From: Marseilla massiliensis
GTDB lineage: Bacteria; Bacteroidota; Bacteroidia; Bacteroidales; Bacteroidaceae
Length of the DNA: 39,436 nucleotides
Assembly (NCBI RefSeq): GCF_016899855.1
Contig: NZ_JACJJG010000021.1
Coordinates: forward strand, 1-39,436
Direction: 5' to 3'
The translations under genes and the position numbers were made by a program. This document shows, piece after piece, positions 32,960-39,436 of this stretch. The notes beneath the pieces were generated by a model. It searched no databases. It was given only the letters and a program-made list of their open reading frames with translations, and had not been told where the DNA came from. Each line of letters opens with the position of its first letter. Positions within the stretch are counted from its first letter, which is position 1.

Positions 32960-34672
32960 TTAATTGTACAGTTGCTCGTCCGTTACTTCACGTTCTCCGA
33001 ATTCATAAGCCACGGTCTGCAGGTTACCGTTACCGTCGCTCTGCAGGTATGGGTTGCGGTTTACGTCAGTGTCTGGATAAGGCAACTTCAGGTTTCTTAC
33101 TGTCGCCGTAGCTACGCCCGGGCCTACTCCCGTCCAATCGTCGGGCAACTTATATTCATGCGTTGAGGCGTCATAATAGTTTGCGTTGCGGTTCTGCGAA
33201 TTCAGGTAGTTCACCACTTCCTGTTGGTGATAATATGCGCGCCTTACCAGGTCGTACCAATACTGTCCCTCGAACGCCAGCTCTACGCGGCGTTCATGGC
33301 GCAGGTCTTCGTATGAGATGCTGGGCTTGGGAGCAAGTCCGGCACGTGTCCTTAAGGCATTGAAATAGTAAAGGGCCGTTTCGTCGCTCGTTGACTGGTT
33401 GTTGCCCAATATCGCCTCGGCAAGGTTGAGATACACTTCGGCAAGGCGAAGCATGTGGGTGTTGATTCCGCTCGACTGCTTGTAGCTTACGCCGTTGTCG
33501 TCAATCGTGCCGACGACATACTTCTTGATGTTGGCTCCCTGCGTGGCAGCGTCTTCCGTTATGCCGTAAGTATAGCCGCCGCCTTTGGTGTTAAGTTCGG
33601 GATAATACTCGCCGTACCACGCAACTGACTCGTGCTTGCGTAGGTCGTTAGGCTCGTACTCTACGAAAAGGTCATATGAGCAGTATGTAGCTCCGCCCCA
33701 GTTGGTGCCGTCGCACACCATCGTAGACCATCCGAAGAACGTGGATATAGTCTGGTTTGCGCCCCATCCAATGGCGTCGGTAGAGCCTTGCAGCCACTGT
33801 AGCTGGAACATATCTTCCTTGCAGTTGTTGTTCTCGATCTTGAACAAGTCGCCGTATTTCTCCATAAGACTGAAGTTAGACTCGGTTATAACCTTCATGG
33901 CGGCGCGGCGTGCGAGGTCAAGATAGTATTCGTTACGTGTTCCGCGGTTGAAGTCTGTGGCTACGTTTGTGCCGTCGTAACGGCCTTCGGTGGTCAGTCC
34001 GGCCATTGAAAGATACACTCTCGACAGCATTCCGTAAGCCGTGTACTTGTTGATACGGCCCGTGGCAGGTGACGTGGCAGGCAGGTTTACGGCAGCATAT
34101 TCGAGGTCGCGGATGGCGAATTCCATGACGTCGGCGCGCGGATTGGCCGGCACGACGTAGTTGTTGACCTTGTCGCTGGTGTTAGTGTAGATAATGGCGT
34201 CGCCCCACAGCGAGGCAATGTACCAGTAAGCAAGGCCGCGCATGAAGCGTGCCTCGGCAATGCCGTGCGTCTTTGCTTCTTCGCTGACGTTCGATGTCGA
34301 GCGCTCCTCTATGTTGTTGATTGTGTTGTTGGCCTGCGCTACCACTGAGTAAAGCGAGCCCCAGGCTTGGAAAAGGCCCTCGCTCAGTCCGTTCTCGTTG
34401 AAGTTCGTGTACGGATATATGTAGTTAGAGTATTGCGCCGTTATGTTGTTGGCCTTTCCGTCGCCCATTCCGTAATAGGCTTGGTCGTTAAAGTTGTTCC
34501 ACACGTAGTTGTAAAGCGGGAACACGGCCTCACTAATGGCCTCGTCGCTGTTGAAGAACGTCTCGGCGTTGATGTTGGTTGTATTCTCCTGATCGAGGAA
34601 GTCCTCTGCGCAAGAGGTCAGGCCCAGTCCGGCGGAAAGGAGCGAGCCGAATAATAATATCTTGGTTTTCAT
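32960..34672 (-). CDS. susD: SusD/RagB family nutrient-binding lipoprotein
   Basis: Outer-membrane surface lipoprotein that caps the SusC transporter and binds oligosaccharide, 570 residues. Lipobox LGLTSC (Cys21) is followed by AEDFLDQ, acidic and surface-directing. The N-terminal SusD-like region runs to about residue 230, with the typical NDQAYYGMGD loop and ARFMRGLAYWY helix. The C-terminal SusD domain contains YYFNALRTRAGL and DLRHERRVELAFEGQYWYDL, the most conserved part of the family. It starts 54 bp after the SusC stop and is surely co-transcribed. The symbol names the family; specificity, presumably xylo-oligosaccharides, comes from the xylanase next door. Confidence 0.93.
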   Translation of the reverse strand: MKTKILLFGSLLSAGLGLTSCAEDFLDQENTTNINAETFFNSDEAISEAVFPLYNYVWNNFNDQAYYGMGDGKANNITAQYSNYIYPYTNFNENGLSEGLFQAWGSLYSVVAQANNTINNIEERSTSNVSEEAKTHGIAEARFMRGLAYWYIASLWGDAIIYTNTSDKVNNYVVPANPRADVMEFAIRDLEYAAVNLPATSPATGRINKYTAYGMLSRVYLSMAGLTTEGRYDGTNVATDFNRGTRNEYYLDLARRAAMKVITESNFSLMEKYGDLFKIENNNCKEDMFQLQWLQGSTDAIGWGANQTISTFFGWSTMVCDGTNWGGATYCSYDLFVEYEPNDLRKHESVAWYGEYYPELNTKGGGYTYGITEDAATQGANIKKYVVGTIDDNGVSYKQSSGINTHMLRLAEVYLNLAEAILGNNQSTSDETALYYFNALRTRAGLAPKPSISYEDLRHERRVELAFEGQYWYDLVRRAYYHQQEVVNYLNSQNRNANYYDASTHEYKLPDDWTGVGPGVATATVRNLKLPYPDTDVNRNPYLQSDGNGNLQTVAYEFGEREVTDEQLYN

Positions 34673-34726
34673 ATTCTCCTTTATATTATAATGTTCTCTT
34701 TTTATTCCTGTTCGTACGGATCTGCG

Positions 34727-37700
34727 TTAAAAAGTTATGTTAAGACCGAATGTATAGATACGCGGTGAAGGATAACGTCCGTAGTCTACGCCGGTCATCA
34801 GCGCGTCGCCGTACATCGAGCCGACCTCAGGGTCATAACCGCTGTAGTTGGTCCAGGTGTAGACGTTCTGCAGATTCATGTAAACCTTCAGGTTCTGCAG
34901 TTTCAGCTTGTTCACGATTGACTTGGGGAAGGTATAGCTGAGCGAGATGTTCTGCAGGCGGATGTATGAGCCGTCCTCGACCCATAGGTCGCTTACGCGG
35001 CTGTTGGCGTTGGTCGTGGATGCGCTGAGGCGGGGCAGGCGTGATGACGGATTTGTTACGTGCAGGTTACGGAAATCGTCATCAGGCAGGTTCGGGTCAA
35101 TTACGCCTATCCTTGCATAATCGGCGCATTCAGCCAGCAGGTTGCTGTTTACGCGCACGTCGCCGAGACTCTTTCTCGTAAGGTTAAGGATGTCGTTACC
35201 ATAGCTTCCGTTGAAGAATATCGTGAGGTCAAAGCCTTTCCATGAGAACGTGTTGCCGATACCGTAGGTGAAGTCGGGCTGCGGGTCGCCGATGAACGTA
35301 CAGTCCTCGGCGTTGATTACGCCGTCCTTGTTTATGTCCTCGAAGATGTAGTCGCCGATCCATGTTCCCGACTCGCTGATAGAGCTGCCTTCGGGTATTG
35401 CCACGGGGCGTACCACTCCTTGGGCGTCCTTATAGTAGAAGTCCTCCGGACGGTCGAACCGGCCGATCACCTTATATCCGTAAAGCTGGCCTACGGGCTT
35501 GCCAACGACGGTACGTGTAACGGTGTTGTTTTCGGTGGTGAGCAGGGTCTTGTCGATTGACGCGCTCTCGGTGTCGAGGCGGGTCACCTTGTTGCGGTTG
35601 AGAGAGAAGGTGATGTTGGTGCGCCACTGGAATCCGCCCTTGTCGATGTTCACCGTGTTGAGGGTCATCTCGATACCTGTGTTGCGCATTGAACCTACGT
35701 TCTGCCACGGGTTCGAGGCTGCGCCGTTACCGTAAGAACCTAAGTATGTAGGCAACGGCAGCTGGAGCAGCAGGTCGTCAGTGTTCTTGTAATACCAGTC
35801 GAAGATGAACTCGATGCGGTTCTGGAAGAGGTTGAGGTCGAAGCCTATGTTCCATGACGTCGTTGTCTCCCATTTCAGGTCAGGGTTAGGAGTGTTGGCG
35901 TTGAGCACTCCGGTGCCCCACGGCGTGCCCTTCGAGGCGAGCAGAGCCATGTAAGCCCAGTCTGAAACGTTCTGGTTACCGGTAGAACCCCAGCCGAGAC
36001 GCAGCTTCAGGTTGTTGATCACTTTGCTTGCCTTGGCCATGAACTTCTCGTTGGATACGCGCCATGCGAGCGCCGCTGACGGGAACCAACCCCAGCGGTT
36101 GCCGCGCGCGAAGCGCGAGCTGCCGTCGCGGCGGAGCGTTGCGGTGATGAGGTAGCGGTCGTCATAAGAGTAGAACGCGCGTCCGAAGTAAGAGAATATG
36201 GAGTTGTCGTTCTGCGTACCCGTACCCGTCGACGTCGTAATGTCGCCTGCCGAGGGGTCGTGAGTGCTGTTAGAGAGGAAGCCGTTGGCCGTGCTCACCT
36301 GGTTCTCCCAGTGCGATTGGCTCATCTCCTGTCCAAGCATTATGTTTACGGTGTGCTTCTCGGCAAAGACGTTCTGATAGGTCAGGATGTTGCGCCATGA
36401 CCAGTATTTGGTGTCGGTCTTGGTCCAGCGGCCCGTGCGGGTGTTGCTTACCAGGGCGCCGAACGTATAGTCAGGCTCGTAATAGTAGAACTTGTTGAGG
36501 TTATAGTCGGCCGAGAGCTCGGTCTTGAACGTCAGTCCCTTGTAGAGCGTAGCTTCAAGATTGGCGTTGAAGCGGAAGTTCATCTTCTTGTTATAGTTTT
36601 CGCGCAACTCGGCCAGCGCCACCGCGTTGACCGGCATGTAAACGTCGTCAGGACCGTCAAACGAGCCGTCGGCGCTCCTTACTGCTACCGAGGGCTGCTG
36701 CATCAGGGTGTTCATGATGACGTCGTTGTCGGCGCCCACTTCCTGCTTAGAATCCGTAAGCGAGAAGCTGAGGCTGGCCTTGAGCCACTTCTTCACCTGC
36801 GCGTCGGTGTTGCCGCGCAGCGTGAGGCGCTTGTATCCCGAACCTACGGCGATACCGTCCTGGTTTAGGTAGCCGGCCGAGAACGAGTAGGTGGCCTTGT
36901 CTGAACCTCCGGTCACAGAGATGTTGTGGCTCGTCATGAGCGCGCTGCGGAATAGTTCGTCCTGCCAGTTGGTACCGGGACCGAGGGCGTCGGGATTAAC
37001 GAAGGCGTCCTCATACTCCCTTATGCCCACTTCCGCACGCGCGTTGCTGTGGCGGGCATACTCCTGAAGGTTCATCATTGGCAGCTCACGCGTCATCTCC
37101 TGCCAGCCCACGTAGCCGTCATAGGTCACAGAGGCTTCGCCGGCCTTACCCCTGCGGGTGGTGATCATGATGACGCCGTTAGCGGCGCGGGCGCCGTAGA
37201 TGGCGGTTGCCGACGCGTCCTTGAGCACGTCCATCGATACGATGTCGCTCGGGTTGATACTTGCCAGCGGGTTGTTGCTCGACAAGGGGTCGCTTGTGTC
37301 GGTGCTCTGTGGCTCTACAACAATGCCGTCGATTACGAAAATCGGCTGGTTGGTTGAGTTGAGCGAGTTGATACCGCGGATACGGATACTGGTGTTTGCG
37401 CCCGGAGTACCTGAGTTGGCCTGAATCTGTACGCCGGCAGCGCGTCCCTGGAGCACCTGGTCTATACTGGTGGGAACGGCGCGCTCGATTGACTCCGAGT
37501 TGACCGATACAACGGAACCGGTTACGTCCGAACGTTTCATCTGGCCGTAACCTACCACGACCACTTCGCTCAGTGCCTGGGTGTCGGATATCATCCTGAC
37601 GTCAACCTTAGTCTTGTTGCCTACGTTTACGTCCTGGTTCTGATAGCCAAGATAGGAGAAGGTAAGTGTGGCACCCGGGTTTACCTTAATAGTATAGTAA

Positions 37701-37891
37701 CCGTCAAGGTCAGTGACGGCTACCGACTTGGTGCCTTTTTCTCTTACCGTTGCGCCGATGATAGGCCCCTCTTCGTCGGTGACCTGTCCTTTCACGGTTA
37801 TTGTTGACCCCTGGGCGAAGGCCATTAATGGCAGTATGCTCATGAGGAACAGCAAACCGAGAGTCTTGCAAACTTTGATAGAGTGTTTCAT
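34727..37891 (-). CDS. susC: SusC/RagA family TonB-linked outer membrane transporter
   Basis: TonB-dependent outer-membrane channel importing oligosaccharides, 1054 residues. The signal peptide runs to about residue 27 (PLMAFAQG). A carboxypeptidase-D regulatory-like domain follows (about 31-105, with VKGQVTDEEGPIIGATV), then the TonB-box region and the SusC-specific LSEVVVVGYG motif (about 108-117). The plug domain (about 120-230) contains LQGRAAGVQIQ and GANTSIRIRGINSLN. The 22-stranded barrel ends in the aromatic terminus GLNITF. It is the first gene of the locus, with a 40-nt leader after a TAATTTTG box and a nested palindrome above that. As an ordinary SusC without a sigma-regulating N-terminal extension, it is likely controlled by a separate regulator such as a hybrid two-component system, not encoded in this window. 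Confidence 0.95.
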   Translation of the reverse strand: MKHSIKVCKTLGLLFLMSILPLMAFAQGSTITVKGQVTDEEGPIIGATVREKGTKSVAVTDLDGYYTIKVNPGATLTFSYLGYQNQDVNVGNKTKVDVRMISDTQALSEVVVVGYGQMKRSDVTGSVVSVNSESIERAVPTSIDQVLQGRAAGVQIQANSGTPGANTSIRIRGINSLNSTNQPIFVIDGIVVEPQSTDTSDPLSSNNPLASINPSDIVSMDVLKDASATAIYGARAANGVIMITTRRGKAGEASVTYDGYVGWQEMTRELPMMNLQEYARHSNARAEVGIREYEDAFVNPDALGPGTNWQDELFRSALMTSHNISVTGGSDKATYSFSAGYLNQDGIAVGSGYKRLTLRGNTDAQVKKWLKASLSFSLTDSKQEVGADNDVIMNTLMQQPSVAVRSADGSFDGPDDVYMPVNAVALAELRENYNKKMNFRFNANLEATLYKGLTFKTELSADYNLNKFYYYEPDYTFGALVSNTRTGRWTKTDTKYWSWRNILTYQNVFAEKHTVNIMLGQEMSQSHWENQVSTANGFLSNSTHDPSAGDITTSTGTGTQNDNSIFSYFGRAFYSYDDRYLITATLRRDGSSRFARGNRWGWFPSAALAWRVSNEKFMAKASKVINNLKLRLGWGSTGNQNVSDWAYMALLASKGTPWGTGVLNANTPNPDLKWETTTSWNIGFDLNLFQNRIEFIFDWYYKNTDDLLLQLPLPTYLGSYGNGAASNPWQNVGSMRNTGIEMTLNTVNIDKGGFQWRTNITFSLNRNKVTRLDTESASIDKTLLTTENNTVTRTVVGKPVGQLYGYKVIGRFDRPEDFYYKDAQGVVRPVAIPEGSSISESGTWIGDYIFEDINKDGVINAEDCTFIGDPQPDFTYGIGNTFSWKGFDLTIFFNGSYGNDILNLTRKSLGDVRVNSNLLAECADYARIGVIDPNLPDDDFRNLHVTNPSSRLPRLSASTTNANSRVSDLWVEDGSYIRLQNISLSYTFPKSIVNKLKLQNLKVYMNLQNVYTWTNYSGYDPEVGSMYGDALMTGVDYGRYPSPRIYTFGLNITF

Positions 37892-37939
37892 GATTCGGTT
37901 TTTTTTATGTTATTTAAAGTAAAAAATGTTTCTCGAACG

Positions 37940-37947
37940 CAAAATTA
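37940..37947 (-). promoter_or_regulatory. -7 box of the susC promoter
   Basis: TAATTTTG on the minus strand exactly matches TAnnTTTG. The slot 19 bp upstream (37967-37970) reads ACAA instead of TTTG, a poor -33 element that suggests a need for an activator. Transcription would start near 37933, about 42 nt before the ATG. Confidence 0.55.
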
Positions 37948-37976
37948 TATAATTATGACAAAGCTCTTGTTATAAT

Positions 37977-38068
37977 ATGTTTCAGCGGCGTTTCAAAATG
38001 TCTCATACCGCTTGGAAGGGCCATTTTTTCGATATTTTGAGACATTTTATGACAGTATATTGAAACAT
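37977..38068. promoter_or_regulatory. Nested inverted repeat, candidate activator site for susC
   Basis: Two inverted pairs share nearly one centre at about 38022. The outer pair is ATGTTTCA (37977-37984) with TGAAACAT (38061-38068). The inner pair is AAAATGTCTCA (37995-38005) with TGAGACATTTT (38038-38048). Each half is thus a bipartite element whose parts lie about 18-20 bp apart. The site ends 6 bp upstream of the weak -33 position, a classic place for an activator. Confidence 0.55.
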
Positions 38069-38175
38069 TTGCCATTTACGGCGAAACTTATCAGCAATAT
38101 AAGTTTGCGTATCAAATATTACTGTTGCGGCGCTTTGGCGCTCATCGGCTGCGCGCTGTCGTGCGTATCGGTGGC

Positions 38176-38263
38176 GACAGGCGGCCTTTTGCGTCGCGAA
38201 AGGCCGTGTTTTGTACAATAAAAGGCCACCTTTTACAAGCTAAAAGGTGGCCTTTTACGAACT
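38176..38263. repeat. 22-bp repeat array 6 (four units)
   Basis: Cores start at 38176, 38198, 38220 and 38242. They are GACAGGCGGCCTTTTG, GAAAGGCCGTGTTTTG, AAAAGGCCACCTTTTA and AAAAGGTGGCCTTTTA. Units 3 and 4 are perfect reverse complements, giving a 16-bp stem with a 7-nt loop and a trailing T/A-run on both strands, like a terminator. The array starts 36 nt after the asd stop codon on the minus strand, so it may end the asd transcript. Confidence 0.93.
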
Positions 38264-38293
38264 GCCTGATTGCCAGGCTGTTATGTATGCATG

Positions 38294-39304
38294 TTATTTC
38301 ACGTTGCCAACATTGACAAGATACTCGGCGATTTGTACGGCGTTGAGCGCCGCGCCCTTGCGTATCTGGTCGCCGCTGAGCCAGAATGTAAGCCCGTTCT
38401 CGTCGGCCAGGTCCTTGCGGATACGGCCTACGTATACGTCATCCTTGCCCGCCGTGTCGAGCGGCATCGGGTAAACAAGGTGCTCGGGGTCGTCCTCAAG
38501 AGTAACGCCCGGCGCGGCGGCTATTGCCTGGCGCGCCTCCTCTACGCTTATGGGACGCTCGGTCTCAATCCATACGGACTCTGAGTGAGCCCTGAGCGAC
38601 GACACACGCACGCACATTGCGGAGCACTTCACGTCGCTGTGCATTATCTTGCGCGTCTCGTTAAACATCTTCATCTCCTCCTTGGTGTATCCGTTGGGCT
38701 GGAAAACGTCTATCTGGGGAATCACGTTGTACGCCAGCTGGTGGGGAAACTTGCTTACCGTTACCGGCTGTCCGTCCATAATCTCCTTGTACTGTTGCTG
38801 CAGCTCGGCCATCGCCGCGGCGCCCGCGCCGCTCGCGCTCTGGTAGCTTGCGATGTGTATGCGGCGTATGTGGCTCAGCTTCTCGAGCGGTTGCAGCACT
38901 ACAACCATCATTATCGTGGTGCAGTTAGGGTTGGCGATGATTCCGCGCGGGCGGTTGAGGGCGTCCTCGGCGTTGCACTCGGGAACGACCAACGGCACAT
39001 CGTCATCCATGCGGAAGGCGCTCGAGTTGTCAATCATCACGGCTCCGTACTTGGTAATGTCGGCCGCGTACTCTTTTGATGTGCCGGCTCCCGCCGACGT
39101 GAAGGCTATGTCTATGTCCTTGAAGTCGTCGTTGTGCTGCAGCAGTTTTACCTCGTACTCCTTGCCCTTGAATGTGTACTTGGTGCCTGCCGACCGTTTA
39201 GAACCGAACAACACGAGGTTGTCAATAGGAAAATCTCTCTCTGCGAGCACCCTGAGAAACTCTTGTCCCACGGCTCCGCTCGCCCCAACGATTGCTACGT
39301 TCAT
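38294..39304 (-). CDS. asd: Aspartate-semialdehyde dehydrogenase
   Basis: Cytoplasmic NADPH-dependent enzyme reducing L-aspartyl-4-phosphate to aspartate semialdehyde. It is a branch-point step for lysine/diaminopimelate, threonine and methionine synthesis. The 336 residues match the bacterial norm. The nucleotide-binding motif [14 protein letters not shown] is at residues 3-16. The catalytic cysteine is Cys128 in ANPNCTT, the SYQSASGAG segment at 153-161 follows, and the active-site His is His240 in [10 protein letters not shown]. It lies upstream of susC on the same strand but is separated by array 6 and the susC control region. It is thus a flanking housekeeping gene, not part of the glycan locus. 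A short 9-bp tandem repeat lies 30 bp above its start. Confidence 0.96.
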   Translation of the reverse strand: MNVAIVGASGAVGQEFLRVLAERDFPIDNLVLFGSKRSAGTKYTFKGKEYEVKLLQHNDDFKDIDIAFTSAGAGTSKEYAADITKYGAVMIDNSSAFRMDDDVPLVVPECNAEDALNRPRGIIANPNCTTIMMVVVLQPLEKLSHIRRIHIASYQSASGAGAAAMAELQQQYKEIMDGQPVTVSKFPHQLAYNVIPQIDVFQPNGYTKEEMKMFNETRKIMHSDVKCSAMCVRVSSLRAHSESVWIETERPISVEEARQAIAAAPGVTLEDDPEHLVYPMPLDTAGKDDVYVGRIRKDLADENGLTFWLSGDQIRKGAALNAVQIAEYLVNVGNVK

Positions 39305-39333
39305 ATTATTATATACTTTATTTAATGTTTGCG

Positions 39334-39369
39334 GAAGTTAGAGAAGTTAAAGAAGTTAGAGAAGTTAAA
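39334..39369. repeat. Tandem 9-bp word repeat upstream of asd
   Basis: GAAGTTAGA and GAAGTTAAA alternate, giving two perfect 18-bp tandem copies (39334-39351 and 39352-39369). It is another short-word repeat next to a gene start, like those at 2144, 3674 and 27505. No inverted partner is visible before the window ends. Confidence 0.75.
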
Positions 39370-39436
39370 GCCGAATGACTCGTTAATGAATTAATGGATT
39401 ATGGCAATAATGATGGAATAACAATGGTTTCCCATT

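Larger units (their letters stand above)
37892..38293. other. Regulatory intergenic region upstream of susC
   Basis: About 400 bp without a gene between asd and susC. It holds, in minus-strand order, repeat array 6 (38176-38263), a nested inverted repeat (37977-38068), a promoter -7 box (37940-37947) and an A/T-rich leader. This is the most plausible control point for the whole locus. Confidence 0.6.

Noticed and set aside
38176..38263. Arrays as ends of insertion sequences or MITEs
   Set aside because: No transposase, no target-site duplication visible, and no paired inverted termini bracketing a segment. The arrays are self-contained 88-bp blocks.

Overview
The window comes from a Bacteroidales genome, most likely Prevotellaceae-like. 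This rests on a SusC/SusD pair, lipoprotein signals with acidic residues after the lipid cysteine, promoters of the TTTG / TAnnTTTG type, and a catabolic gene set typical of that order. The species cannot be fixed from the sequence alone. No rRNA, tRNA, transposase or CRISPR array was seen.

Almost the whole window is one polysaccharide utilization locus (PUL), read on the minus strand from about 37.9 kb down to 2.25 kb. It opens with the core quartet SusC (34727-37891), SusD (32960-34672), an IPT/TIG surface glycan-binding lipoprotein (31438-32826) and a GH10 endo-xylanase with an inserted carbohydrate-binding module (29446-31353). This order is the known Bacteroidetes xylan-utilization core. 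Next come an exported sugar-isomerase-like protein with a DUF3826 protein (27.7-29.2 kb) and a GH127 plus GH141-like pair (23.7-27.5 kb). They are followed by an MFS transporter, a GH78 without a signal peptide and an uncertain alpha-uronidase-like lipoprotein (17.4-23.4 kb). Then come a trimodular GH43-like/GH2/malectin protein (13.1-17.2 kb), two GH2 enzymes and a GH106 (3.8-13.0 kb), and a sialate-O-acetylesterase-type esterase (2.3-3.7 kb). The flanks are housekeeping: aspartate-semialdehyde dehydrogenase upstream (38.3-39.3 kb) and a convergent MATE efflux pump at the other end (0.8-2.2 kb).

Taken together, the xylanase cuts a xylan backbone at the cell surface, SusC/D import fragments, and periplasmic enzymes strip unusually complex decorations: two alpha-rhamnosidase families, beta-L-arabinofuranosidase, beta-galactosidases, a probable uronidase and a deacetylase. 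This fits a rhamnose- and uronic-acid-bearing heteroxylan better than plain cereal arabinoxylan, but the substrate is inferred.

The most unusual non-coding feature is a family of six intergenic arrays, each made of exactly four units at a strict 22-bp period. The units have a near-palindromic AAAAG-N5-CTTTT core. Five of the arrays begin 21-46 nt after a stop codon and divide the PUL into modules. A second theme is long inverted repeats built from short tandem words that run into gene ends (2144-2253, 3674-3786, 27505-27711). A nested palindrome lies just upstream of the susC promoter and may be the activator site.
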